From a virus: a stretch of 49,032 bases of DNA. The stretch spans positions 1-49,032 of the IMG/VR virus record IMGVR_UViG_3300042523_001189; one strand, 5' to 3'. Position numbers and translations under genes: made by a program. This document shows positions 1 through 8,225 of the stretch, piece after piece; position 1 is the stretch's first letter, and the number at the start of each line of letters is the position of its first letter. The notes below the pieces were generated by a model. That model had not been told where the DNA came from. It did not search any database and was given only the letters and a program-made list of their open reading frames with translations.

Positions 1-729
1 CAAGGGGCACAAGGAGCACAAGGAGCACAGGGTGTTCAAGGAGCAACAGGAAACCAAGGAGCACAAGGAGCACAGGGTGCACAGGGTGTTCAAGGAGCAA
101 CAGGAAACCAAGGAGCACAAGGAGCTGCTGGATCTTCAGGATCGAGTGGAACTTCAGGTGCAACAGGAAACCAAGGAGCACAAGGAGCACAGGGTGTTCA
201 AGGAGCAACAGGAAACCAAGGGGCACAAGGAGCACAGGGTGTTCAAGGAGCAACAGGAAACCAAGGAGCACAAGGAGCTGCTGGATCTTCAGGATCGAGT
301 GGAACTTCAGGTGCAACAGGAAACCAAGGAGCACAAGGAGCACAAGGTGTTCAAGGAGCAACAGGAAACCAAGGGGCACAAGGAGCACAGGGTGTTCAAG
401 GAGCAACAGGAAACCAAGGAGCACAAGGTGCACAAGGTGTTCAAGGAGCAACAGGAAACCAAGGAGCACAAGGAGCACAGGGTGTTCAAGGAGCAACAGG
501 AAACCAAGGAGCACAAGGTGCCGGAGGAGCTGCTGGATCTTCAGGATCGAGTGGAACTTCAGGTGCAACAGGAAACCAAGGAGCACAAGGAAACCAAGGA
601 GCACAAGGAGCACAAGGAAATGCAGGAGCGCAAGGAGCACAAGGAAATGCAGGAGCACAGGGAGCACAAGGAAATGCAGGAGCACAGGGGGCACAAGGAA
701 ATGCAGGAGCACAAGGGGCACAAGGTGCA
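1..729 (+). repeat. Tandem DNA repeats encoding the collagen-like shaft
   Basis: The Gly-X-Y shaft is built from near-identical DNA units, mainly 9- and 18-base blocks such as CAAGGAGCA and GGTGTTCAAGGAGCAACA. A longer Gly-Ser-rich block beginning GCTGCTGGATCTTCAGGATC recurs at 124, 277 and 529. The last part (about 616-720) switches to a GGAAATGCAGGAGCA-type unit. Such identity at base level suggests recent unit duplication and likely length variation between isolates. Confidence 0.9.
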
Positions 730-1212
730 GCGGTATCAGTGTCTGGAACCAACAATACAGTAGTTAAATTTACAGGCGCAAGTACAGTAGGAAATAGCCA
801 GATCACGGACGATGGTACTACCGTTACTATGACGGGAAGACTCGGAGTTGGTTCCGGTGTTAGTGTACCAGCAACCAATGGGGTAATTGTTGCAACAAAT
901 GATGTAATAGCTTTTGCTTCCTCCGACTCTAGGTTAAAAGATAATAAAACTATTCTGACTAACCCTCTAGATAAAGTTTCTAAACTGAATGGGTACGAGT
1001 TCGATTGGATCCCGATGCTTGGAATTCACGAAAATGAAGGACACGATATTGGTTTAATAGCACAAGAGGTTGAAAAAGTACTGCCAGAAATTGTTAAAAC
1101 TCGTGATAATGGATATAAAGCTATTAGATACGAGAAGATCGTTCCTCTACTAATTGAAGCTATTAAAGAGCTAAGCGCGGAGATAGATAAATTAAAAAGT
1201 AAAAAATCATAA
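1..1212 (+). CDS. Collagen-like tail fibre protein with C-terminal S74 intramolecular chaperone (5' end outside window)
   Basis: The frame is open from base 1 to the stop at 1210-1212, so the N-terminus lies outside the window. The first ~243 codons are an unbroken Gly-X-Y run (Gly-Ala-Gln, Gly-Val-Gln, Gly-Ala-Thr, Gly-Asn-Gln), expected to form a collagen-like triple helix shaft. A short beta-rich linker follows ([13 protein letters not shown]). The C-terminus is a peptidase S74 / intramolecular chaperone of the endosialidase type, recognised by [22 protein letters not shown] and a closing helix [16 protein letters not shown]. In known members this domain trimerises the fibre and then cuts itself off at the Ser of the S-D-x-R-x-K motif. 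The product is most likely a host-recognition fibre. Other frames are also open through the repeat because of its simple codon pattern; they are not genes. Confidence 0.93.
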   Translation, partial: QGAQGAQGAQGVQGATGNQGAQGAQGAQGVQGATGNQGAQGAAGSSGSSGTSGATGNQGAQGAQGVQGATGNQGAQGAQGVQGATGNQGAQGAAGSSGSSGTSGATGNQGAQGAQGVQGATGNQGAQGAQGVQGATGNQGAQGAQGVQGATGNQGAQGAQGVQGATGNQGAQGAGGAAGSSGSSGTSGATGNQGAQGNQGAQGAQGNAGAQGAQGNAGAQGAQGNAGAQGAQGNAGAQGAQGAAVSVSGTNNTVVKFTGASTVGNSQITDDGTTVTMTGRLGVGSGVSVPATNGVIVATNDVIAFASSDSRLKDNKTILTNPLDKVSKLNGYEFDWIPMLGIHENEGHDIGLIAQEVEKVLPEIVKTRDNGYKAIRYEKIVPLLIEAIKELSAEIDKLKSKKS

Positions 1213-1214
1213 TT

Positions 1215-1925
1215 ATGACAACACCAGCATCTGGACAAATTTCAATGGACGACGTTAAAGCCGAGGTTGGTTTCGGTAATCCAGTAAAAATGTCAGATTT
1301 ATACGGTTTAGCTCTTGTGCAGGGCGCGGGCGGATTGATGTATCATAATCTAAATATGTCTCCTGGTAATGCAACAACGGCCAAGGTTGCAATCTATGAT
1401 CCAAACAATGCAAATCAAAATAGGTCTTTAGATAATTGGTACAACTACGATCAAACTCCAAATATAGTATTAAACTTTGATGTAATAAACCAGGTAGGCA
1501 CAGGAGACATTATTTTTGAGCTTTATATAGTTGATCCTGACACTGCACCCCCAACGTTTATTCAATTTAACCCCCCTTACACAGGAAACCTGGCACCTGC
1601 TGGTGGTAATGTTAGTGAAACAAATTTTGATACGGGAGTGCCCGTTGCGAGCATTGTGCAGGGTTACAAAATCGGGGTGGAAGCTGCTTATGCACCTAAT
1701 CCTCCACCTCCCCCCACCCCGGCGGTTGCTATAACAGCAGACGTATTTGGAGCTGCGAGTGATACTGATGGTGTAGGTCCTGGTACGTTTAGAAGAGGAT
1801 TAGGTCCAACCTTCGACACGGACACTCCGCTGCCACAAACAATAATTGTTGACGGAAATACCCCATCCGGGAGAACGGAAATTTTGATTAACAAGAGAAC
1901 CACTTTTACGTTAACTTTTGTGTAA
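1215..1925 (+). CDS. Putative virion (tail fibre-associated) protein
   Basis: This 236-aa protein starts 2 nt after the fibre gene stop, so it is probably translated from the same message. Its N-terminus (SGQISMDDVKAEVGFGNPVKMSDLYG) has the pattern 'G-x-I-S-hydrophobic-x-D-V-x-x-E-hydrophobic-G' seen at the start of many phage tail appendage proteins, where it probably docks to the tail. The remainder is predicted to be mostly beta-strand, with a proline run (PNPPPPPTP, about residues 161-169). No enzyme motif is visible. Position and composition suggest a second appendage or a fibre-associated protein, but the exact role is unknown. Confidence 0.6.
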   Translation: MTTPASGQISMDDVKAEVGFGNPVKMSDLYGLALVQGAGGLMYHNLNMSPGNATTAKVAIYDPNNANQNRSLDNWYNYDQTPNIVLNFDVINQVGTGDIIFELYIVDPDTAPPTFIQFNPPYTGNLAPAGGNVSETNFDTGVPVASIVQGYKIGVEAAYAPNPPPPPTPAVAITADVFGAASDTDGVGPGTFRRGLGPTFDTDTPLPQTIIVDGNTPSGRTEILINKRTTFTLTFV

Positions 1926-1976
1926 TTCTCCGTTTCTTCCGGTTATGTAAGTTAAAACATTAACGTACTAAAGATC

Positions 1977-2004
1977 TAGTTTCTTAAAAAGATGAAACTA
2001 TTTC
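1977..2004 (+). terminator. Possible weak terminator hairpin
   Basis: TAGTTTC (1977-1983) and GAAACTA (1994-2000) can form a 7-bp stem with a 10-nt loop, followed by a short T-rich stretch (TTTCT). It sits in the 102-nt gap between the appendage gene and the next gene. The stem is AT-rich and the T tract is broken, so termination is uncertain. Confidence 0.3.
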
Positions 2005-2027
2005 TAAATTTCTTCTAAAAGTTAAAT

Positions 2028-2513
2028 ATGTCTACAATAAAGAACGATATTTTTTACGAGTGGGTGAAAGGTGATTATACCGGAAACCTAGAAAAAATAA
2101 CTTCTGAAGAGATTGAAAATGGAATAGAGTGGATTAATTTCGAGAGCGGCAGAAGAATAAACAAATCTCTTTTTGGAGAATTTTTACTCATAAATGAAAA
2201 TGGAGTAAGTTCTATAGAACCTATCGGAAATCTGACAGTGCCAGTAGTTTCTCCAAAGATTCAAGTTCAAGAAGAAAAATTACAAGAAAGTCCAATTTCA
2301 ATCTTATTAAAGACACAAAAGAAAAGAAAAACAGAAAAGATGGTTTTAGAATTCGATCTAGAATTACCTTCGCCTGAAATACTTTTGATTATGTATGAAT
2401 CTTTTGGTGAAGATCTTTTTTCTGAAATATATAAGATGAATCTTTCTAATTTTAAAGATTCTTTACCCTCTAAATTTGATGAAGCTATAAAATCTTACTT
2501 AAAAATAAAATGA
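2028..2513 (+). CDS. Hypothetical protein, 161 aa
   Basis: Not recognised. It is an acidic protein with a basic patch in the middle (KTQKKRKTEK, about residues 94-103) that links an N-terminal part rich in beta and a helical C-terminal part (PSPEILLIMYESFGEDLF). The stop overlaps the next start (ATGA at 2510-2513), so it is translationally coupled to the following gene. It leads a run of small overlapping genes placed between fibre and baseplate genes. No membrane segment or signal peptide is visible. Confidence 0.7.
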   Translation: MSTIKNDIFYEWVKGDYTGNLEKITSEEIENGIEWINFESGRRINKSLFGEFLLINENGVSSIEPIGNLTVPVVSPKIQVQEEKLQESPISILLKTQKKRKTEKMVLEFDLELPSPEILLIMYESFGEDLFSEIYKMNLSNFKDSLPSKFDEAIKSYLKIK

Positions 2514-2788
2514 GTATAACAAGAAGACAAAAAAGAGCCTATAAAAAGGCTACCGGAGACCTAAAAAGAAAAAGATCCCAGAGTGTTTCTAACTGGATAG
2601 AAGAAGTTAGAAATAATATAAAAGAAGGTCAAAACATGCATCTAGCGTTTGTCGATCATCAGGATAAAATGGTATATGAACAGCTCCAAAAAAAGGAAGA
2701 GTCGATCATCGAGTGGCTTCGTGATAAAGGATATAATGAAGATCAAATAAAGACTCACCTCGACTCTTGGTATCAATCTCTAGCGTAA
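2510..2788 (+). CDS. Hypothetical small basic protein, 92 aa
   Basis: Not recognised. The N-terminus is strongly basic (RRQKRAYKKATGDLKRKRSQ, residues 5-24), which would suit nucleic acid binding. The rest is predicted helical. Its start overlaps the preceding stop by 4 nt and the next gene begins 2 nt after its stop, so the three genes form one translational unit. Confidence 0.7.
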   Translation: MSITRRQKRAYKKATGDLKRKRSQSVSNWIEEVRNNIKEGQNMHLAFVDHQDKMVYEQLQKKEESIIEWLRDKGYNEDQIKTHLDSWYQSLA

Positions 2789-2790
2789 GA

Positions 2791-3183
2791 ATGTTATTTA
2801 ATTGTGTCTATTCTAGGGATGCAGTTAATATAAATCTCTTTCTAAGAGAAAGAGAAGGTCTTGTTGTCAGCTATATTGATATTACAAATAAGCTCTCTAA
2901 AAGAGACGTTTATAACGAAGAGCCCAGTGATGATATAGTAGCCTTTCATGTATTTTCTTCTCTTCGAGAATCTTTATCTCTGGTTCAAGATTCTGAGAAT
3001 TTGTTTTATGTTCTTAGCTCTACCGAAACTGAGATTATGGAAAATTTAAGAGAATTAATTGAAGAAATTTATCAGAAAGAATTTATTTTCAATCTGTACA
3101 TACACGAAGGAGAAACCCCCGAGAATGATTCTGTCTTTGATAATATTCTGTATTACAAAAATGAAGAAACACAGAATTTTTAA
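2791..3183 (+). CDS. Hypothetical protein, 130 aa
   Basis: Not recognised. I place the start at the ATG at 2791, 2 nt after the previous stop, rather than at an upstream TTG (2767) inside the preceding gene. The product (MLFNCVYSRDAVNINLF...) is acidic, and a long helix is likely near TETEIMENLRELIEEIYQKEF (residues about 79-99). Its 3' end overlaps the next gene by 23 nt. Confidence 0.65.
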   Translation: MLFNCVYSRDAVNINLFLREREGLVVSYIDITNKLSKRDVYNEEPSDDIVAFHVFSSLRESLSLVQDSENLFYVLSSTETEIMENLRELIEEIYQKEFIFNLYIHEGETPENDSVFDNILYYKNEETQNF

Positions 3184-3712
3184 TAAAGGTGATCAGATTC
3201 ATTGTTTTTTAACTTCATATACGCATCCGAAGATCTTTCTTCCGGTAAAAGCTATTATTAAAGAAACTCAATGGGATACTGTAAATCCTAAGTATCTTAT
3301 TAAAGTTTTAAAATTTTACGATTCATATCTTTTTCTGAGAAATACTCTTTTTGAAATGAATTTTTCTAATTCTTTTGAAAAGAGAGCTCAACCTCTACCT
3401 ATAAAAAAGGAAGACTATAAAAGAAACAAAGAGTTGGAAACTCAGATGTCATCTGAAGATCCGCGTTTTTATATAGTAGTAGATTCTATATTGGCGGTAA
3501 AGACTTATAATGATCTATCAGATCTTTTTAACAATTTACAATTTTTTCTAATATCAAGAGAGCTTTCTGAATTAAAAGAACTAATGACTAGAACCGTTTA
3601 TCGAGGTTCTTTTAAAATTGATACTGAAAGAGAATTTTCTATTAGACTCAAGAATGCGTTTGGAGACAAGTCCAAAGATTTAGATATTGATAAATTTTTA
3701 GATTCCCTTTAA
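3161..3712 (+). CDS. Hypothetical protein, 183 aa
   Basis: Not recognised. I choose ATG 3161 (MKKHRIFNKGDQIHC...), which overlaps the preceding gene by 23 nt. The frame is open further upstream only from a TTG at 3059 that would overlap the earlier gene by 125 nt. The first 60 residues look like a small beta-barrel-type fold (FNKGDQIHCFL, FLPVKAIIKETQW, YLIKVLKFY). The C-terminal half is helical and charged. It ends 4 bases into the convergent cupin gene, so the two share their 3' ends. Confidence 0.65.
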   Translation: MKKHRIFNKGDQIHCFLTSYTHPKIFLPVKAIIKETQWDTVNPKYLIKVLKFYDSYLFLRNTLFEMNFSNSFEKRAQPLPIKKEDYKRNKELETQMSSEDPRFYIVVDSILAVKTYNDLSDLFNNLQFFLISRELSELKELMTRTVYRGSFKIDTEREFSIRLKNAFGDKSKDLDIDKFLDSL

Positions 3713-4107
3713 GGTTTTTCCTTTTGAACTAATCCATCAGGATGTTCAGCCGGTGTATAGATTACATATAACTTTAGATCTTCATCTCCATCATTAATGA
3801 TGTTATGCTCTGTGCCAGCTGGTATTACTACTGCGTCATTAGTTTTAAATTCAAACTCTTTTCCGTTTAAAACTGCTTTACCAGAACCTGCTTCAACTCT
3901 TAAGAATTGATCTCCTTTTTTATGAACTTCGCTACCTATTTCAGTACCTGGTTTGATGCTCATTAAAACAAGTTGGCTATAAGGCCCTGTAAAAAGAACC
4001 TTTCTATAGTTTTCGTTTTCAACTGTAGCTGTGTCTATATTTTCAAGCCAATAATCTTCGCTTGATTTTTTTTCTTCATTTAGAAATTCTTCGAATCTTT
4101 TGAGCAT
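3709..4107 (-). CDS. Cupin-domain protein with a capsid-targeting-like N-terminus
   Basis: This is the only minus-strand gene in the window. Residues about 40-115 form a cupin barrel: motif 1 is recognisable in PGTEIGSEVHKKGDQFLRVEAGSG, and motif 2 in NDAVVIPAGTEHNIIN. It resembles small single-domain cupins of the mannose-6-phosphate isomerase-like type; the His and Glu/Gln residues (H62, Q67, H107) could hold a metal. The substrate cannot be told. The first 11 residues (MLKRFEEFLNE) match the pattern of T4-type capsid-targeting sequences with an L-x-E cleavage site, so the protein may be packaged. It has its own promoter-like box at 4117-4130. A packaged sugar- or metal-binding protein is an inference; it could also be an ordinary cytoplasmic cupin. 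Confidence 0.88.
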   Translation of the reverse strand: MLKRFEEFLNEEKKSSEDYWLENIDTATVENENYRKVLFTGPYSQLVLMSIKPGTEIGSEVHKKGDQFLRVEAGSGKAVLNGKEFEFKTNDAVVIPAGTEHNIINDGDEDLKLYVIYTPAEHPDGLVQKEKP

Positions 4108-4116
4108 TTTAACTTC

Positions 4117-4130
4117 TTTTTTTATATATT
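4117..4130 (-). promoter_or_regulatory. Late promoter-like box for the cupin gene
   Basis: Read on the minus strand, the sequence is AATATATAAAAAAA, ending 9 nt before the cupin ATG. It differs from the plus-strand consensus GATATATAAAAAAA only at the first base. Its presence in the same position before the sole minus-strand gene is good evidence that the box is a real signal and not compositional noise. Confidence 0.65.
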
Positions 4131-4157
4131 AAGATATTATGATAATCAAGTTAGGGG

Positions 4158-4172
4158 GATATATAAAAAAAA
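4158..4172 (+). promoter_or_regulatory. Late promoter-like box before the baseplate hub block
   Basis: GATATATAAAAAAAA ends 8 nt before the ATG at 4181. It is flanked by TAGG (4152-4155) and CCTA (4176-4179), which can pair. It is divergent from the minus-strand box at 4117-4130, so the 73-nt gap is a two-way promoter region. Confidence 0.65.
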
Positions 4173-4180
4173 TGTCCTAG

Positions 4181-6190
4181 ATGTCGTTAGTTGGAAAGCA
4201 AATTAATAGAATTACTGGAAGCGTAGAAGACTTTAACGTAAATGCCGACGATATTAATTTGACTCAGGCTGTTAATGCTCTGAATGCAAATTCAAGCCTT
4301 AATTCTTCGTACGATAGTCTTTCAGCTCAGGCTGCTAAATCTTATTATACAAGAGAAAATAGTGATGAGGTAGATAGTTTTACGGTTCCGATTGGAGTTA
4401 AAAAACTTCCTCGATCGATTGCAAATACATATGCTCTTTTTCAATACAGAGGTATGTATGGGGCTTTGAATGAAGGATCGGATACACTGGCCAGTTCGTA
4501 TTCTGATAACGTGAGTGGAGGTGGGTACAGAAGATTAGTAGGTGGTGAACCTGCAGAAAATCCAACAGTTCAACAAATTCTTCAGTTTTTTGGTGATCAA
4601 TCTGCAGATAAAAGCGGAGCTGGATTTGATGTTTTATATGAACCTCAAGATTTTATTTTCTGTAAATACTACAGAAAAATCCCAAATAACTATCTAGTTA
4701 CGTTGAGAAGATTTGGATCTCCGGCACCTGATAATATTTATAGCACTGCTGTTAGATATCAACCACAAGATTCTAATGGAAATGTGACCACAAATGGTCC
4801 TGCTCCCGCCGAAAATTTTCCGGTAGTTAAAACAACTAAACCTGATATTGCACGAGCGGTAACTTGGATGGGAGAGACAACAGGAAATAAAATAGAAGAA
4901 CTACTAAAGTTTACGTATGGATTTAACTATAAAGATCAGGAAGGCACATTACAGGCTCACCAGAGACCAAATAACCAGGGTAGTGCTGAACAGTCTCCAT
5001 TCTGGAATAAAATAGGTGGAGCGGGTAGAGCATTCTATCAACAAGTTTCAGGTGTAAATGCTGCTACTAAATGGAGAAATATCATAGGATCTGAGACAGG
5101 CGCTAATGATATTGACTGGTTAGGAACTACCTATGAAAACTATGTATTAGGACCTATCAACGTGATCAACAAAAACACAATTAGAGATACCGGTCTTAAA
5201 TTTGAGCAGGATATCAAGCTCATATTTGAATATGAAATGAAATCTTTCAATCACATCAATCCTAAAGTTGCTATGCTTGATATGATGGCCAACTTGCTAG
5301 TCTTAACATATAATAATGCAAGTTTCTGGGGAGGAGCACACCGTTTCTACGGTAGCAATGGATATTCAATGCCGCCATTTGGTGATTTTTCAAAATTACA
5401 AAGAGGTGATATTGGCGGATTTTTAACCAGTGTAGTTAGTAATGTAACTACTAGAGTTAGAGATTCATTTATGGCTAAAGGTAAAGATGGTTCATATAGT
5501 CTTGATCCTAAAAAACTTGTGAATCAATTTTTAGGATTCTTGAATAATGTGGCTGGAGACTTTCTCGGGCAATTTGCAATGGATAATTTCGGAGCTGGCC
5601 CAGCGGCAGTTGCGCTACCTGCACTTGTTAGCGGAGATCCACATGGATGTTGGCATGTAACAATCGGAAATCCTCTTAATCCTATTGCAATGATCGGAAA
5701 TTTGCATTTAGAATCTTCAGACTTAACGTTCGGTCCTACTCTGGGTAGAGATGATTTTCCAACTTCGATGAAACTTGAAGTTGATCTTAAACATGCAAAA
5801 CCTAGAGACAAAACAGATTTTGAAAGTATCTTTAACGCAGGTAAAGGTAGACTTTACGCTACTGGATTTAATCAAGATATTTTGAATATTAAAGGGGTTG
5901 ATTCCAGAGATAAAAGATCAGGCGGAAGCGGTGATCCCCCAGGACAAAATCCAGGAGGTGCGGGCGGATCTGCAAATACTACAACAACTGGAAATAGTAG
6001 AAGAAAAACTCCTTCCAAGGGAGGAATTTCAGGATCAGATCAACCTGCTACTGTTCTTTCAAATGCTCTAAGAAATCCTGCCGGTAGCATCTATCAGATG
6101 GGACAAGGATTAAGTGTTCAGAAGCTTAAAAACTATGGAACGGATGTCGGAGAAGTTCTTAACCAAATAAGATTTAGAATTGACTCATGA
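4181..6190 (+). CDS. Putative baseplate/tail structural protein, 669 aa
   Basis: This large protein leads the hub operon behind a late promoter-like box. It has no enzyme motif. A conserved-looking stretch near residues 488-545 (GCWHVTIGNPLNPIAMIGN, then FGPTLGRDDFPTSMKLEVDL, then FNAGKGRLYATGFNQD) resembles segments of phage baseplate/tube-initiation proteins that place a 'P-T-x-L/M-K' beta element before a short basic tail. About residues 583-620 are Gly/Ser/Thr-rich and probably flexible. Its stop overlaps the start of the gp53-like gene by 4 nt (ATGA). Role by position: part of the central baseplate or of the tube-baseplate junction; the T4 counterpart is not certain. Confidence 0.6.
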   Translation: MSLVGKQINRITGSVEDFNVNADDINLTQAVNALNANSSLNSSYDSLSAQAAKSYYTRENSDEVDSFTVPIGVKKLPRSIANTYALFQYRGMYGALNEGSDTLASSYSDNVSGGGYRRLVGGEPAENPTVQQILQFFGDQSADKSGAGFDVLYEPQDFIFCKYYRKIPNNYLVTLRRFGSPAPDNIYSTAVRYQPQDSNGNVTTNGPAPAENFPVVKTTKPDIARAVTWMGETTGNKIEELLKFTYGFNYKDQEGTLQAHQRPNNQGSAEQSPFWNKIGGAGRAFYQQVSGVNAATKWRNIIGSETGANDIDWLGTTYENYVLGPINVINKNTIRDTGLKFEQDIKLIFEYEMKSFNHINPKVAMLDMMANLLVLTYNNASFWGGAHRFYGSNGYSMPPFGDFSKLQRGDIGGFLTSVVSNVTTRVRDSFMAKGKDGSYSLDPKKLVNQFLGFLNNVAGDFLGQFAMDNFGAGPAAVALPALVSGDPHGCWHVTIGNPLNPIAMIGNLHLESSDLTFGPTLGRDDFPTSMKLEVDLKHAKPRDKTDFESIFNAGKGRLYATGFNQDILNIKGVDSRDKRSGGSGDPPGQNPGGAGGSANTTTTGNSRRKTPSKGGISGSDQPATVLSNALRNPAGSIYQMGQGLSVQKLKNYGTDVGEVLNQIRFRIDS

Positions 6191-6720
6191 ATTTTAAAGT
6201 ATTTGACTATAAGCCTACACTGATAGACGAAAACGGCGACGAGTTTTTTGATTTATCGGCTCCTGTATTTGATTATAATTCAGATACAGCAAAGGCACTC
6301 GTTTTTGTGAATCAAGAATATAATGGTAGAGCTGACTTGATTGCGTTTGATCAATTCGGAGATGAAGGATATTTAGATAGTATTATGAAAGTAAACAATC
6401 TCTACAATCCGTTTGCTGTTGAAGAGGGGCAATTTTTGTTGATTCCTGCGGTAGAATCGGGAAGCCCTTTTTACACAAAACCTGCGCAGGTTCAACTTCC
6501 AGCAAATGACACAGCCACAACTCAATATCAGCAGCCTGATCCGAATAACGAAAAAGATAAAAACAGAGTTGAGAGACTAAAACAGATTGCAGCAAAACAA
6601 TCCAATGGAGTAACTGTACCTCTACCTCCGAATGCTCTTCAGCCCGGAGAAGAGATGTTTAAAAAACAACCTAACAGCACTGTTATTGCTGGAGCTAACA
6701 TGAATATTAGAACTGATTAA
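6187..6720 (+). CDS. Baseplate wedge protein, gp53/LysM-like
   Basis: Residues about 47-88 form a LysM-like unit: DLIAFDQFGDEGYLDSIMK, then NNLYNPFAVEEGQFLLIPA. This 'Arg/Ala-Asp-Leu-Ile-Ala ... Gly-Asp ... Asn-x-x-x-Asn-Pro-Phe ... Gly-x-x-Leu-Leu-Ile-Pro' pattern is typical of gp53-type baseplate wedge proteins of large myoviruses. In T4 gp53 joins wedges to each other around the hub. The C-terminal half is Gln/Asn/Pro-rich and probably extended. It overlaps both neighbours by 1-4 nt and is surely co-translated with the hub genes. Confidence 0.7.
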   Translation: MNFKVFDYKPTLIDENGDEFFDLSAPVFDYNSDTAKALVFVNQEYNGRADLIAFDQFGDEGYLDSIMKVNNLYNPFAVEEGQFLLIPAVESGSPFYTKPAQVQLPANDTATTQYQQPDPNNEKDKNRVERLKQIAAKQSNGVTVPLPPNALQPGEEMFKKQPNSTVIAGANMNIRTD

Positions 6721-8210
6721 TGGCAAGCTCAAAAGAACTTCGAATTTTACAAATAACCAAACCTGAGATAGTTCTAGATCAGATAAAACATGATGATTTA
6801 GAAAACAGTACAAATAATAAGTACAACCTCGGTAAAATGTGGGGATTTGTGTTTCCTTTGATTAAGATCAACGGAAAAATGTATACTGATTCTGATATCG
6901 ACTTTTTTCAGCTTAATGTTTCTGGTTTTTTACCAACTATAACTCTAACTGTGGTCGATCTTCATAATCAATTTAAGAACAGAAACTTTCCGATGGCTGG
7001 GGCTGTAATTTCTGTTTTTATTAGAGGTGCTGGAGATGATAAAATATTTAAACCGATAAGAATTGATTTTGATACCGTTTCGATAACTCCATTTGGTGGC
7101 GTTCCGGGGAAAGGTACGATGTTCAGAATGACTGGAAAAATGCGGGTTCCTAATCTTTTTAAAGATACTTGCGGGTATTTTTCTGGAACTTCTTTTGAAA
7201 CCCTATTAGAAATTAGTAAAAAAATGCAACTAGGTTTTTCATCTAATGTCACGGGCACGAGTGATTCTATGAATTGGATAAACCCTACAGATACCACAGC
7301 AAGATTTGTACAAGATATAACCTCTTCTGCGTATTTAGATGAAGATAGCTTTTTTGGTTCATATATAGATCCATACTATCTTTTAAATTTTGTAGAGTTA
7401 AATAGACTTTATCAAGATACTGCTGATATCGAACAGAGTTTTAATTTTAGCGCATCAGATGTAAGTTCTTATGTAAAGAATGTAGAAGATTCTCAGGGTG
7501 AAGCAAACGTGTTAACAAACCATCCAGAAATGCGCGGAACTGCTCGATATCTAGACGCTTACAATTCTTACAATAATACATCTAAAATTACAACGGATCA
7601 TGGTTATTTTAGATTTGAGCAGCACTATGATGTAGATAATAAAGAATATGTCAATGAATTCGTAGATCCTTTCGCTACAGATGATCCTAATAAAGTTACT
7701 TTAAAAGGCAGGGGAGTAGGTTTTTATGATAAAGGATCGCAGGCGGTTCCTGAATTTTCTTTTAAACAGAGAGATTTTAAAACAAAATATCTAGGAAAAC
7801 AAGGATCAAATATGCATCCTCAGTTTAATTATTCCATCATCTTGAATTATCAAAATCAACTCGAAATTCAGAAATATGGACTAGTTGTAACATTAAACGC
7901 TGTAAATCCTGCTCTTCATAGATTTCAAAGGATTTTTGTGATAATTTATGATTTTGGAAGATCACAGACTTCTACTATGGATGAAGAGCTGAATAAAACA
8001 CAAAATAGAGAACCTAGCGAAGGGGCTCAAAGTACAAACTATAAAACAGGAAATAGCGGAGAATTTGGAGAACAAACTCAATCTCTAAACCAGGCACTAA
8101 GTGGATTTTATGTAATATCAGAAATTTCTTATAAGTATGACTCTACTATATCTAGTAATATATCTATGGAGCTTGTTCTTTCGAGAAGAGACTTAATTGC
8201 ATCTCCATAA
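6720..8210 (+). CDS. Baseplate hub protein, gp27 / gpD-like
   Basis: This 496-aa protein has the layout of the hub proteins shared by T4 gp27, P2 gpD and the VgrG N-terminus. The N-terminal beta domain contains FFQLNVSGFLPTITLTVVD. It is followed by a helix-beta unit near residues 150-230 (FETLLEISKKMQLGFSSN, MNWINPTDTTARFVQDIT, SYIDPYYLLNFVELNRLY), and a C-terminal barrel ends in SGFYVISEISYKYDS. In T4 the trimer of this protein forms the ring on which the gp5 spike sits; the spike gene is two genes downstream. Assignment rests on fold-like patterns and context, not on high identity. Confidence 0.65.
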   Translation: MASSKELRILQITKPEIVLDQIKHDDLENSTNNKYNLGKMWGFVFPLIKINGKMYTDSDIDFFQLNVSGFLPTITLTVVDLHNQFKNRNFPMAGAVISVFIRGAGDDKIFKPIRIDFDTVSITPFGGVPGKGTMFRMTGKMRVPNLFKDTCGYFSGTSFETLLEISKKMQLGFSSNVTGTSDSMNWINPTDTTARFVQDITSSAYLDEDSFFGSYIDPYYLLNFVELNRLYQDTADIEQSFNFSASDVSSYVKNVEDSQGEANVLTNHPEMRGTARYLDAYNSYNNTSKITTDHGYFRFEQHYDVDNKEYVNEFVDPFATDDPNKVTLKGRGVGFYDKGSQAVPEFSFKQRDFKTKYLGKQGSNMHPQFNYSIILNYQNQLEIQKYGLVVTLNAVNPALHRFQRIFVIIYDFGRSQTSTMDEELNKTQNREPSEGAQSTNYKTGNSGEFGEQTQSLNQALSGFYVISEISYKYDSTISSNISMELVLSRRDLIASP

Positions 8211-8212
8211 AA

Positions 8213-8223
8213 AGATAAATATA
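8213..8223 (+). promoter_or_regulatory. AGATAAATATA box before a structural gene
   Basis: AGATAAATATA ends 2 nt before the ATG at 8226. The same 11-mer stands 3 nt before the ATG at 22296. It contains GATAAATA, one base from the T4 late box TATAAATA. It is too close to the ATG for a normal leader, so it may instead be a translation signal; low confidence. Confidence 0.25.
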
Positions 8224-8225
8224 TT

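Noticed and set aside
32-763. Open 243-codon plus-strand frame (Lys/Glu/His-rich) through the collagen repeat
   Set aside because: It is a frame-shifted reading of the Gly-X-Y repeat. The repeat's limited codon set lacks stops in several frames, and the true frame continues into the S74 domain.
486-878. Minus-strand Cys/Pro/Ala-rich frame over the same repeat
   Set aside because: It is antisense of the collagen-like repeat, without a start context of its own, and its composition is explained by the repeat.
2767-2790. Upstream TTG start for the 130-aa gene
   Set aside because: It lies within the preceding gene; the ATG at 2791, 2 nt after its stop, is the better start.
3059-3160. Upstream TTG start for the 183-aa gene
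   Set aside because: It would overlap the previous gene by 125 nt and add a segment unlike the rest; ATG 3161 is preferred.
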